NCBI GenBank assembly: GCA_011620265.1
Contig: WOZM01000272.1
Span: forward strand, 1 to 64,000
DNA from: Paracoccaceae bacterium
GTDB lineage: Bacteria; Pseudomonadota; Alphaproteobacteria; Rhodobacterales; Rhodobacteraceae
DNA length: 64,000 nucleotides
Direction of reading: 5' to 3'
Shown: piece after piece, positions 19,408 to 27,650 of the stretch
How positions within the stretch are numbered: the stretch's first letter is position 1
Layout: every line of letters starts with the position of its first letter
Made by a program: the position numbers and the translations under genes
Notes under the pieces: generated by a model
Told to the model about the DNA's origin: nothing
The model's input: the letters and a program-made list of their open reading frames with translations, nothing else
The model's database searches: none

Positions 19408-20730
19408 CTAGGACTCCCCCGCCCGACCGAGGATGCGGCGGAGCCGCTCGAAGCTTTCGGCCGCACCGCCCGGCTCATCCTCGGACAGGAACGCATCGAG
19501 CGCCGGCCAGACCCGGATCGCCGCGTCGACGAGCGGGTCCGAGCCCGCCGTATAGAGCCCCGCCTGGATCATCAGTTCGACCCTGTCATAGGCCCCGAGA
19601 AGCCGCCTTGCCCGTGCGATCAAACCGTTCTCCGCCTCGCTCGCCGCATGCGGCAGCGACCGCGAGACCGAGCGCAGGAGGTTGATCGCCGGATAGCGCC
19701 CGCGCTCGGCGATCTCGCGCTCCATCACGACATGGCCGTCAAGGACGCCGCGCAGGATGTCGGCCACCGGCTCGTCCATGTCGGACCCCGCGACCAGCAC
19801 CGAGAAGACCGCCGTGATGTCGCCCGCCGCCTCGGGCCCCGGCCCGGCGCGTTCGGCCAGCGACATGATCAGATGCGAGGTGGAGGGCGGAAAGCCACGC
19901 AATGAGGGCGGTTCACCCGCTGCCAGCGCCACCTCGCGATGTGCTTCCGCAAAGCGGGTGATCGAATCGGCGAGGAACAGCACCTGCCGGCCCTGGTCGC
20001 GGAAATGCTCGGCCACCGCCATCGCCGTCCAGGCGCAGCGGCGGCGCACCAGGGGCGACTGGTCGGAGGTCGCCGCGACGATGACGCTGCGTGCCATGCC
20101 CTCGGGACCGAGGACGCCCTCGACGAATTCCCGAAGTTCCCGCCCGCGTTCGCCGATCAGCGCGATGACCGTCACATCCGCCTCCACCCCCCGCGCGAAT
20201 TTCGCCAGGAGCGAGGATTTGCCGACGCCGGAGCCCGCGAAAAGGCCGATGCGCTGGCCGCGAACCAGCGGCAGCAGCGTGTTGAAGACCGCGACCCCGG
20301 TTTCCAGCCGCGCCCCGAGCCGCTTGCGCTGCGACGGCGCGGGGGGCCGCGCGCGCAAGGGCCGCTCGCGGGCGCCGCGCATGATCGGCTTGCCGTCGAT
20401 CGCATGGCCGAACGGATCGACGATGCGTCCGATCCAGCTGTCGTCCGGGAAGATGCCGCCCGATCCCAGAAGCTCCAGCCCGTCGCCGAGCCGCACGCCG
20501 TCGGCCGGGCCGTCGGTCAGCACCGTCGCCTGACCTGGGCCGAGCGCCACGACCTCGCCGCCGATCTGGTCGCCATCGGCCAGCCGCACCCGGTCGCCGA
20601 GGCGCCAGTCGGCGCCGATCCCGCTGACCGTGAGGACGCCCCGCCCGACCTCGACCACCCGGGCGAGATGCCGCAGCGCCTCGCATCCGCCGATCTCGGC
20701 CCTGAGCATCTCCAGCCCCATCCCCGCCAT
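19408..20730 (-). CDS. fliI: Flagellum-specific ATPase FliI
   Basis: 440-residue hexameric ATPase of the flagellar type III export apparatus, related to the F1 beta subunit. Walker A GLFAGSGVGKSSLLAKFA, VIALIGERGRELREFVEG, and Walker B with VLFLADSITRFAEAHREVALAAGEPP are all present. The start at 20730 (MAGMGLEML) has GGAGG upstream at the right distance; the open frame reaches 20904 but overlaps the divergent flgB. It is transcribed alone, divergent from the flgB operon. Confidence 0.96.
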   Translation of the reverse strand: MAGMGLEMLRAEIGGCEALRHLARVVEVGRGVLTVSGIGADWRLGDRVRLADGDQIGGEVVALGPGQATVLTDGPADGVRLGDGLELLGSGGIFPDDSWIGRIVDPFGHAIDGKPIMRGARERPLRARPPAPSQRKRLGARLETGVAVFNTLLPLVRGQRIGLFAGSGVGKSSLLAKFARGVEADVTVIALIGERGRELREFVEGVLGPEGMARSVIVAATSDQSPLVRRRCAWTAMAVAEHFRDQGRQVLFLADSITRFAEAHREVALAAGEPPSLRGFPPSTSHLIMSLAERAGPGPEAAGDITAVFSVLVAGSDMDEPVADILRGVLDGHVVMEREIAERGRYPAINLLRSVSRSLPHAASEAENGLIARARRLLGAYDRVELMIQAGLYTAGSDPLVDAAIRVWPALDAFLSEDEPGGAAESFERLRRILGRAGES

Positions 20731-20776
20731 TCTGGCCTCCTTTTGTTCCGCATTACTCTTTCTAAAGGAATCGGGG

Positions 20777-20791
20777 TTAAGGCTTGATTGA
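20777..20791. promoter_or_regulatory. CtrA-like binding site between fliI and flgB
   Basis: TTAA-N7-TTGA, 47 bases from the fliI start and 22 bases from the flgB start, in the 82-base divergent gap. Confidence 0.35.
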
Positions 20792-20812
20792 AAGCTCGGA
20801 GGAGAAACCCCG

Positions 20813-21202
20813 ATGTTCGAGAAACCAGAGGTGCTGACGCTCGCCTCGTCGCTCGCAGCCCATGCCGCCACGCGCCAGTCGGCGATCGCCCGGAACGTGG
20901 CCAATGCCGATACGCCCGGCTACCGGGCCCAGGACCTTCCCGATTTCGCCGAGACCTATCGCGCAGAAAGCGGCAGCGCGCTGCGCCAGACCCGCGCCGG
21001 CCATGTCGGCGCTGCGGACGGGATGCCGGACCTTGCCCTGTCGGAGCGGGCTGCCGCGGGCACACTCTCTCCCAACGGCAACGGCGTCTCGCTCGAGGCC
21101 GAGATGGTCAAGGCCGCCGACGTGAAGCGCGAACACGACATGGCGCTTGCCATCTACAGCAAGTCGCTCTCCATCCTCCGCGCCTCTCTCGGGCGCCGGT
21201 AA
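20813..21202 (+). CDS. flgB: Flagellar proximal rod protein FlgB
   Basis: 129 residues. The rod-protein signature ARNVANADTPGYRAQDLPDF near residue 27 and a C-terminal helix with KREHDMALAIYSKSL are typical. GGAGGAG precedes the ATG. It is the first gene of an eight-gene rod/ring operon (flgB-flgC-fliE-fliQ-flgF-flgG-flgA-flgH), with a fliL paralogue at the end. Confidence 0.95.
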   Translation: MFEKPEVLTLASSLAAHAATRQSAIARNVANADTPGYRAQDLPDFAETYRAESGSALRQTRAGHVGAADGMPDLALSERAAAGTLSPNGNGVSLEAEMVKAADVKREHDMALAIYSKSLSILRASLGRR

Positions 21203-21217
21203 GGGAGGGCGGTCAGC

Positions 21218-21610
21218 ATGAGCGATTTCACCAACTCCCTGTCGATCGCGGCCAGCGGGATGGAGGCGCAGGCCATGCGGCTGCGCCATGTCTCCGAAAA
21301 CATTGCCAATGCCGATACCCCCGGCTACCGCCGCAAGACCACCGCGTTCGAGGCTGTCGTGGACCGGGGCGAAGCCACCGGTGCGGTGCGGCTCGGCAAG
21401 GTGGAACTCGACCGGAGCGAACTGGCGCGGATCCTCGATCCCGGCAATCCCCTGGCCGACCAGAATGGCTACTACGACGGCTCGAATGTCGATCTGGTGG
21501 TCGAAATCGCTGACGCGCGCGAAGCGCAGCGCAGCTACGAGGCGAATCTCAGGATGTTCGATCAGGCGCGGCAAATGTCGCAAAGCCTGCTCGACCTCCT
21601 GCGCCGATAA
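21218..21610 (+). CDS. flgC: Flagellar proximal rod protein FlgC
   Basis: 130 residues. LSIAASGMEAQAMRLRHVSE and ENIANADTPGYRRKTTAFEA form the conserved rod N-terminus. The C-terminal helix (AQRSYEANLRMFDQARQM) packs in the axial coiled layer. It lies 15 bases after flgB with GGGAGG upstream. Confidence 0.96.
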   Translation: MSDFTNSLSIAASGMEAQAMRLRHVSENIANADTPGYRRKTTAFEAVVDRGEATGAVRLGKVELDRSELARILDPGNPLADQNGYYDGSNVDLVVEIADAREAQRSYEANLRMFDQARQMSQSLLDLLRR

Positions 21611-21628
21611 CCTGAGAGGAGGTCCAGA

Positions 21629-21928
21629 ATGGACGTCAGAACCTCTTTCGCCGCGCAAACCTATGCGCAGGCCCGGCCGGCCACCCAACCGTCGCCGAAC
21701 GCGGCGGAGTCGGCCGGAGCCGGCGGCGGCTTCGCGGCGCTCGCGGGAAGTTTCGCCGACACGCTGAAAGCGGGCGAGGAAACCGCGAAGGCGGCGATGA
21801 CCGGCGGGGCGGATCCGCATGCGCTGGTCGAGGCGCTGGCGGCGAGCGAGCTTGCCGTCGAGACCGCCGTGACTTTGCGCGACAAGGTCGTCGAGGCCTA
21901 TCAGGAAATCCTCAGGATGCCGGTGTGA
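21629..21928 (+). CDS. fliE: Flagellar hook-basal body protein FliE
   Basis: 99 residues joining the MS ring to the rod. The C-terminal part (ADPHALVEALAASELAVETA, then LRDKVVEAYQEILRMPV) is the conserved FliE region. A near-perfect AGGAGGT site precedes the ATG. Its stop overlaps the GTG start of fliQ by four bases. Confidence 0.94.
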   Translation: MDVRTSFAAQTYAQARPATQPSPNAAESAGAGGGFAALAGSFADTLKAGEETAKAAMTGGADPHALVEALAASELAVETAVTLRDKVVEAYQEILRMPV

Positions 21929-22197
21929 CGATGGAAGAGGCGGTCTTCTTCGACACGATGCGCCAGGGCCTCTGGATCGCCGTGATCATCTCGGCGCCGC
22001 TTCTCAGCGTGGCACTGGTCATGGGCGTCGTGATCGGGCTTTTCCAGGCGCTGACCTCGGTGCAGGAAATGACGCTGACCTTCGTGCCGAAGGTCGGCGC
22101 GATGATCGCGGTCTTCTGGGTCTCCATGACCTTCATGTCGGGCATGCTGGTCGCGTTCTTCACCGACCGCATCGTGCCGCTGATCGCGGGGATCTGA
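21925..22197 (+). CDS. fliQ: Flagellar export-gate protein FliQ
   Basis: 90 residues with two membrane helices, the normal FliQ layout; LLSVALVMGVVIGLFQALTS and ALTSVQEMTLTFVPK are characteristic. FliQ assembles with FliP and FliR in the export gate. The start may be GTG at 21925 (four-base overlap with fliE) or the ATG at 21931. fliP and fliR are in other operons of this island. Confidence 0.95.
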   Translation: MTMEEAVFFDTMRQGLWIAVIISAPLLSVALVMGVVIGLFQALTSVQEMTLTFVPKVGAMIAVFWVSMTFMSGMLVAFFTDRIVPLIAGI

Positions 22198-22200
22198 ACC

Positions 22201-22920
22201 ATGGACAACGCGAGCTACACGACGCTGAACCGCCAGTCGGGCCTCATGTCCGAGATGCGGGCGGTCGCGAACAACATCGCCAACCTCTCGACCATCGGCT
22301 TTCGCAAGGAAGGGGTGATCTTCGCCGAACATGTCGCCGACCTCGAAGGGGCAGAGCCGTCCCTGTCGATGGCGACGGCCGAGGGGCGGGTCATCAACCT
22401 CGCCCAGGGGACGCTGGTGCAGACCGGCGGCGCCTTCGACCTCGCGATCGAGGGCGAGGGCTTCTTCCAGATCGAGACGCCCGAGGGCAACCGCCTGACC
22501 CGCGCCGGATCCTTCACCCCCTCGCCCGAGGGCGAACTGGTGACGCCGGACGGCTACCGTCTTCTCGATCTCGGCGGCGCGCCGGTCTTCGTCCCGACGG
22601 ATGCCGGGCCCGTTGCGGTCGCCAATGACGGCACCGTCTCGGCCGGCGGCAACCCGGTCGCGCAGATCGGGCTCTTCCTTCCGTCCGACCCCAACGACCT
22701 CGTCCATACCGGCGGCACCCGCTTTGCCGCCGATGGCGGGGTGGAGCCCCATGAGGGCGGAACCATGTTCCAGGGGTTCCTCGAGAACTCGAACGTCAAT
22801 GCCGTGACCGAGATCGCCCGCATGATCGAGGTGCAGCGCGCCTACGAGATGGGGCAGGGCTTCCTCGACAGCGAGGATGCCCGCATCCGCGCCGTGATCC
22901 AGACCCTCGGCCGCACATAA
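22201..22920 (+). CDS. flgF: Flagellar proximal rod protein FlgF
   Basis: 239 residues. RAVANNIANLSTIGFRKEGV is the rod/hook N-terminal signature. The shared FlgE/F/G core (GAFDLAIEGEGFFQIETPEG) and C-terminal NVNAVTEIARMIEVQRAYEM are present. It lies three bases after fliQ and is followed by flgG. Confidence 0.95.
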   Translation: MDNASYTTLNRQSGLMSEMRAVANNIANLSTIGFRKEGVIFAEHVADLEGAEPSLSMATAEGRVINLAQGTLVQTGGAFDLAIEGEGFFQIETPEGNRLTRAGSFTPSPEGELVTPDGYRLLDLGGAPVFVPTDAGPVAVANDGTVSAGGNPVAQIGLFLPSDPNDLVHTGGTRFAADGGVEPHEGGTMFQGFLENSNVNAVTEIARMIEVQRAYEMGQGFLDSEDARIRAVIQTLGRT

Positions 22921-22932
22921 GGAGACTGACCC

Positions 22933-23718
22933 ATGCGTGCCCTCCAGATCGCCGCCACCGGCATGAGCGCCCAGCAGATGCGGGTCGAGGTGATATCGAA
23001 CAATCTCGCCAACATGTCGACGACCGGCTACAACGCAAGGCGTGCCGAATTCGCCGACCTGCACTACCAGCAGCTGACCCGCCCCGGCACGATCAACGCC
23101 AATGACGGAACGATCGTGCCCACCGGTGTGCAGCTCGGCCTCGGGGTCAGGCCCGCCGCGGTCACCGTGAATATCTCGCAAGGCTCGCTTTCGGCGACCG
23201 GCGGCGATCTCGACCTCGCGATCGAGGGGCTCGGCTATATCGAGGTATCGCTGCCCTCCGGGGTCTCGGCCTATACCCGCGACGGGGCGCTGAAGCGCTC
23301 GGCCGACGGGCTCATCGTCACCTCGGACGGCTACGAGGTCGCCCCCGGCATCACCATCCCGTCCGACGCGCGGTCGCTCTCGGTCAACGCCGCCGGCGAG
23401 GTCTATGCCTATTTCAGCGACCGGGTGCAGCCCGAGCTTCTGGGCCAGTTCACGCTCGCCGGCTTCGTGAACGAGAAGGGGCTGGAGGCGATCGGTTCCA
23501 ACCTCTTTCTCGAAACCGCGGCCTCGGGTCCGGCGACGATCTCGGCGCCCGGCGAGGACGGTCTCGGCACCCTGCGCCAGGGGTTTCTCGAAGACAGCTC
23601 GGTCGATGCGGTGCGCGAGATTACCGACCTCATCGAGGCGCAGCGCGGCTACGAGCTGAACGCCAAGGTCATCACCGCCGCCGACCAGATGCTCGGCGCG
23701 ACGACGCAGGTGCGCTGA
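22933..23718 (+). CDS. flgG: Flagellar distal rod protein FlgG
   Basis: 261 residues, the family's usual length. MRALQIAATGMSAQQMRVEV with NNLANMSTTGYNARRAEFAD, the mid core GGDLDLAIEGLGYIEV and the C-terminal SVDAVREITDLIEAQRGYEL are classical FlgG. Its stop and the flgA ATG share one base (TGATG). Confidence 0.97.
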   Translation: MRALQIAATGMSAQQMRVEVISNNLANMSTTGYNARRAEFADLHYQQLTRPGTINANDGTIVPTGVQLGLGVRPAAVTVNISQGSLSATGGDLDLAIEGLGYIEVSLPSGVSAYTRDGALKRSADGLIVTSDGYEVAPGITIPSDARSLSVNAAGEVYAYFSDRVQPELLGQFTLAGFVNEKGLEAIGSNLFLETAASGPATISAPGEDGLGTLRQGFLEDSSVDAVREITDLIEAQRGYELNAKVITAADQMLGATTQVR

Positions 23719-24143
23719 TGCGGCTGATCCTCGCCCTCATCTTTGTCTGTGCCGCCGGCTCCGCCGTGGCCGAGACCCTCGTCGCGGTGCGGACGCTCCG
23801 GGCGCAGACGATCCTCGTGCCCGAGGATCTGACCGTCATCGCCGGCAGCGTGCCCGGAACCGCGTCCGACCCGACCGAGGTGATCGGGCTCGAGACCAGG
23901 GTCGCGATCTATCAGGGGCGGCCGATCCGCCCCGCCGATCTCGGCCCGCCGGCGATCGTCGATCGCAACCAGAGCGTGGTGCTGAGCTATGTCGCCGGCC
24001 CGCTGACCATCACTGCCGAGGGCCGCGCCCTCGCCAGGGGCGGGGTCGGCGACCGGATCAAGGTAATGAACGTCGCCTCCCGCACGACCGTCACGGGCAT
24101 CGTCGCCGCGGACGGGTCGGTGCGGGTCATGGCGGGCAGCTGA
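23718..24143 (+). CDS. flgA: P-ring assembly chaperone FlgA (short form)
   Basis: 141 residues. A signal peptide (LILALIFVCAAGSAVA) precedes a SAF-type domain, with YQGRPIRPADLGPPAIVDRN and a C-terminal GGVGDRIKVMNVASRT typical of FlgA. The protein is the short form without the extra N-terminal domain of enteric FlgA. It acts in the periplasm to assist FlgI, which is encoded at 39157-40254. Confidence 0.93.
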   Translation: MRLILALIFVCAAGSAVAETLVAVRTLRAQTILVPEDLTVIAGSVPGTASDPTEVIGLETRVAIYQGRPIRPADLGPPAIVDRNQSVVLSYVAGPLTITAEGRALARGGVGDRIKVMNVASRTTVTGIVAADGSVRVMAGS

Positions 24144-24158
24144 TTGGGAGAGTTCCGA

Positions 24159-24884
24159 ATGCGTTTTCAGGTTCTGCTGCTTCTGGTGATCGCCCTTGCG
24201 GGATGCCAGAGGCTCGAGAGTGTCGGCAAGGCGCCGGCCTTCACGCCCGTCGAGGGCGGCAACGAGTACTATGCGATGACCACGCCGGGCCTTCCGGCCA
24301 CCGGCGCGCGCGGCCTTGCGACCGACGGCGCCTCGCTCTGGACCGGCGCGCGCGGTTCGCTTCTCGGCGACCGCCGGGCGGGCCAGCGCGGCGACATCCT
24401 CACCGTGGTGATCGAGATCGACGACAAGGCGGAGATCTCGAACTCCACCGGCCGGTCGCGCTCGGGCGCCGACAACATGGGCATCCCGGACCTCCTCGGC
24501 ATCCCGCAGCGGATCGACCGGAACCTGCCCGCGGGCGCCAGCATGGCCAATGCGATCGGCACCAGCTCATCCTCCAGCTACCAGGGTGACGGCTCGGTCG
24601 CGCGCAAGGAAAAGCTCACGCTCCGGGTCGCGGCAACCATCGTCGAGACCTTGCCGAACGGCGTCCTGCGCATCGTCGGCTCGCAGGAGGTGCGGGTGAA
24701 CTTCGAAGTGCGCGAACTGATCGTGCAGGGCTTCGTGCGGCCCGAGGACATCTCGCGCCAGAACGAGATCACCTATGACAAGATCGCCGGCGCGCGCATC
24801 TCCTATGGCGGCCGCGGCCAGATCACCGATGTGCAGCAACCGCGCTACGGCCAGCAGATCGCCGACATCGTCCTGCCGTTCTGA
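24159..24884 (+). CDS. flgH: Flagellar L-ring lipoprotein FlgH
   Basis: 241 residues. The signal peptide ends in the lipobox LAGC, so the mature protein begins with a lipidated cysteine. SLLGDRRAGQRGDILTVVIE, LRIVGSQEVRVNFEVREL and GRGQITDVQQPRYGQQI are FlgH hallmarks. I use the ATG at 24159, preceded by GGGAG, rather than the TTG next to the flgA stop. Confidence 0.96.
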   Translation: MRFQVLLLLVIALAGCQRLESVGKAPAFTPVEGGNEYYAMTTPGLPATGARGLATDGASLWTGARGSLLGDRRAGQRGDILTVVIEIDDKAEISNSTGRSRSGADNMGIPDLLGIPQRIDRNLPAGASMANAIGTSSSSSYQGDGSVARKEKLTLRVAATIVETLPNGVLRIVGSQEVRVNFEVRELIVQGFVRPEDISRQNEITYDKIAGARISYGGRGQITDVQQPRYGQQIADIVLPF

Positions 24885-24892
24885 GAGGTCAC

Positions 24893-25393
24893 ATGCGCAA
24901 GCTCCTTCCCATCCTTCTGGCACTTTTCGGCCTCGCGGCTGGTGGCGGCGCGGGCTTCCTCCTGCGCCCGCCGCCGGAAGAGACGGTGGAGATCAACCCG
25001 TGCGGAAAGGACGAGGCGGAAGGAGCGCACGGAGCGGTCGCGGCGGAGGCCGATCCGGACGCGCCGCCCGCCCATGAATACGTCAAGCTGAACAACCAGT
25101 TCGTCGTGCCGGTCGTCGAGGATGGCGAGATCGCGTCGCTCGTCATCCTGTCGATCAGTCTCGAAGTTGCGACCGGGTCGACCGAACAGGTCTATGCCCG
25201 CGAACCGAAGCTGCGCGATTCGTTCCTGCAAGTCCTCTTCGATCACGCGAATGCCGGCGGCTTTCGCGGAGCCTTCACCCAGTCGAACAACATGGATGTG
25301 CTCCGCAGCGGCCTTCTGGAGATCGCGCGGAAGGCGATGGGGGCGACGGTCTCCGATGTCCTGATCGTCGATATCGTCCGGCAGGACACCTAG
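24893..25393 (+). CDS. FliL-family protein, second copy
   Basis: 166 residues with one N-terminal membrane helix (LLPILLALFGLAAGGGAGFLL) and a periplasmic FliL-like domain (KLNNQFVVPVVEDGEIASLV, then REPKLRDSFLQVLFDHA and a VLIVDIV end). It shares the FliL fold with the product at 35019-35504 but little sequence, so it is a diverged paralogue. It ends the flgB-flgH operon. FliL proteins associate with MotAB stators; a second copy next to ring genes may have a distinct role. Confidence 0.82.
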   Translation: MRKLLPILLALFGLAAGGGAGFLLRPPPEETVEINPCGKDEAEGAHGAVAAEADPDAPPAHEYVKLNNQFVVPVVEDGEIASLVILSISLEVATGSTEQVYAREPKLRDSFLQVLFDHANAGGFRGAFTQSNNMDVLRSGLLEIARKAMGATVSDVLIVDIVRQDT

Positions 25394-25402
25394 CGCCAGG
25401 CG

Positions 25403-25795
25403 TCAGGTCGTGCCGGACGATCCTCGACCGCGCCGCCGGGCGATCTGCCCGGCGATGCGTTGCCGGGCGGTGTCGAGCGCCTGGCAGCGGCCGAACGACC
25501 GCGCCGCCGTGGCGCGCTCCACCGCCGTGCGCGACGTCGCGGCATCGAGATCCTGCAAGAGCACCGACCGCCGTGCGGCGGTCCAGCGGGCAAAGCCCTC
25601 CCGTGCCGCGAGAAACGCGGGATCGGTCTGGCCTTCGGCGACCGCGCGGGCTTCCGCCGCCGCGGTATCGAGGGCGCGGACCCGGTCTTCGGCCGCCTGC
25701 CTCCGGGCGTTCGCCGCCGCGAGGGACATGAGGTCCGCATCCTTGCGGAGCGTCGCCAGTCGCGCGAGGCCCGCCAGACGTTTCGGATCGATCAT
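25403..25795 (-). CDS. Small coiled-coil protein coupled to flhB (FliJ candidate)
   Basis: 130 residues, Ala/Arg-rich and predicted to be almost wholly helical. I do not recognise a definite family. The size, two long helices and position at the end of the flhA-fliR-flhB operon suggest the FliJ role (a coiled-coil export protein linking FliI and FlhA), since no other fliJ appears in the window. Its ATG overlaps the flhB stop (ATGA). It converges on the second fliL gene with nine bases between stops. Confidence 0.65.
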   Translation of the reverse strand: MIDPKRLAGLARLATLRKDADLMSLAAANARRQAAEDRVRALDTAAAEARAVAEGQTDPAFLAAREGFARWTAARRSVLLQDLDAATSRTAVERATAARSFGRCQALDTARQRIAGQIARRRGRGSSGTT

Positions 25796-26877
25796 CCGCC
25801 CCTCCGTTCCCGCGCCCGACGGCGCATCTTCTCGGCAAAGCGTATGGCGGCGGCGACGGGGCCGTAATGCTCGGGCAGGATCTCGCGCCCGATCTCGACG
25901 CTCGCATGAAGCGCCCGCGCCGTCGCCGGATCGGACCGGATCGGGACGCCGGCCGTGGCCGCCGCCTCGCGGATGCGGGCGGCGATCTCGTCCATGCCCT
26001 TGGCGACGCAGACCGGCGCCCGCCCGCTCATCCGGTCCCAGCGCAGCGCGACGGCGTAGTGCGTCGGGTTGACGATCACCACGTCGGCCTTCGGGACATC
26101 GGCGAGCATCCGGTTCATCGCGATCGCCTCGGCCCGCTGCCGGCGTTGGCCGCGCACATGCGGGTCGCCCTCGGACTGCTTCAGCTCGTCCATCAGTTCC
26201 TGCCGGGACATCCGGTTCTTCCGGAGGTGCTCGGCCCGCTGCCAGAGATAGTCGAGGGCACCGGTCGCGCCGCTGACGAGGAAGACGAGGAAGAGGAATT
26301 CGACGATCATCCGGGCAAGCTCCGCCACGACAAGCCCGGGATCGAGCCCCTGGCTCATCAGCGTGCGGGGCAGCCGGGCGGCAAGGAATGCGCCGAGAAG
26401 AAGCGAGATCACGACGAGCTTCACCGTGCTCTTGGCGAACTCGAAGAGCCCGCCGCGGCCGAATTTCTGCTTCGCATTGGCGATCGGGTCGATCCGCGAC
26501 AGGCGCGGGCCCAGCTTTTCGGGGGCGAAGATCAGCGCCCGCTGGGCCAGGATCACGCCGAGGACGGCGACGGCCGGAACGGCGAAGAACGGCAGGGCCG
26601 GCAGGATCGCCGAGAGAAGAAGCCCGCCGGCCGCAGCGCTTCCGCCGCCCAGAAGCAGCGACGACAGCGACTCGGCCCGGTCGATCATCGCCGCGCCATG
26701 GTCGCCGAGCCGCCGCAACGCCTGCGCCCCGCCCGCCGTCGCGGCGACCAGAAGCCCGCCATAGCCGGCCGCGATCGCCAGTTCCGCCGATCGGACGACC
26801 TCGCCCCGCCGCCGCGCATCATCGAGCTTCTTCTGTGTGGCCTCGTGCTCCTTCTCGCCGCTGTCGTCCTCGCTCAT
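25792..26877 (-). CDS. flhB: Flagellar export switch protein FlhB
   Basis: 361 residues. After a charged N-terminus come four membrane segments, then a cytoplasmic domain with the autocleavage site NPTH (VIVNPTHYAVALRW). Cleavage at this site lets FliK switch export from hook to filament substrates. It overlaps fliR upstream and the small coiled-coil gene downstream by four bases each. Confidence 0.97.
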   Translation of the reverse strand: MSEDDSGEKEHEATQKKLDDARRRGEVVRSAELAIAAGYGGLLVAATAGGAQALRRLGDHGAAMIDRAESLSSLLLGGGSAAAGGLLLSAILPALPFFAVPAVAVLGVILAQRALIFAPEKLGPRLSRIDPIANAKQKFGRGGLFEFAKSTVKLVVISLLLGAFLAARLPRTLMSQGLDPGLVVAELARMIVEFLFLVFLVSGATGALDYLWQRAEHLRKNRMSRQELMDELKQSEGDPHVRGQRRQRAEAIAMNRMLADVPKADVVIVNPTHYAVALRWDRMSGRAPVCVAKGMDEIAARIREAAATAGVPIRSDPATARALHASVEIGREILPEHYGPVAAAIRFAEKMRRRARERRGG

Positions 26878-27650
26878 GCGGCCCCCCCGAAGGGATCGTC
26901 TAGAACAGCCTCAAAGGCGCCGAGCCAGAGCGCGAGGCCAAGGGGGGCCGCGACCGCGAGAAGCATGAGCGCGCCGAGTGTCAGGGCCGGCGCGCCGACG
27001 AAAGCGACCATCAGTTGCGGCATCGCCCGGTTGATCGCGCCGAGCGCCACGTTGTAGATGAGCGAGGCGATGACGAAGGGCGCGGCAAGGCTGAACGCCA
27101 GCGCGAAGGCCCGGGCGATGTGCCCCGTGCCCCAGCCGCGCACGATCCCCGCATCGGGGAACGCGCCGGGCGGCATTGCGTCGTAGGAGAGGATGAGCAC
27201 CTCGGCCACCCGCACATGCAGCCCCGCCATCATCGCGAGCGCGAGGCCACCGGCGACGAAAAGGTGCGACATCGTCGGCATCGGTTCTCCGCCCGCGCCG
27301 AAAAGCTGCGACAGCGAGGTCGACTGCGCCGCCATCGTGCCGGCCATCTCCAATGCGAGGATCATCAGCCGCAGCACGAGCCCGAGCGAGAGGCCGATCA
27401 GCGACTCGGTCGCCAGGCAGACGAAGACTGGCGCCGCGCCGGAGGTCAGCGGCAGCAGCGCCGGCGCGACGGAAGGCGCGACGATGGCGGTGAAGGCGAG
27501 GGCGAGGACGAGTTTTACCCGCACCGGCACGGTCTGTTCACCGAAGCCGGGCAGCACCGCCATCACCGCGCCGATGCGCAGGAAGGCGAGGAAGCCCGCG
27601 ACGGCACCCTGGCTCACGGTGTCGAGCAGGACCCGCGCGACTTCGTTCAT
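26874..27650 (-). CDS. fliR: Flagellar export-gate protein FliR
   Basis: 258 residues with about six hydrophobic helices. FLAFLRIGAVMAVLPGFGEQ near the N-terminus and SLGLVLRLMILALEMAGTMA in the middle are typical. It forms the export gate with FliP and FliQ. The ATG at 27650 overlaps the flhA stop by four bases, and its end overlaps flhB. Confidence 0.95.
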   Translation of the reverse strand: MNEVARVLLDTVSQGAVAGFLAFLRIGAVMAVLPGFGEQTVPVRVKLVLALAFTAIVAPSVAPALLPLTSGAAPVFVCLATESLIGLSLGLVLRLMILALEMAGTMAAQSTSLSQLFGAGGEPMPTMSHLFVAGGLALAMMAGLHVRVAEVLILSYDAMPPGAFPDAGIVRGWGTGHIARAFALAFSLAAPFVIASLIYNVALGAINRAMPQLMVAFVGAPALTLGALMLLAVAAPLGLALWLGAFEAVLDDPFGGAA

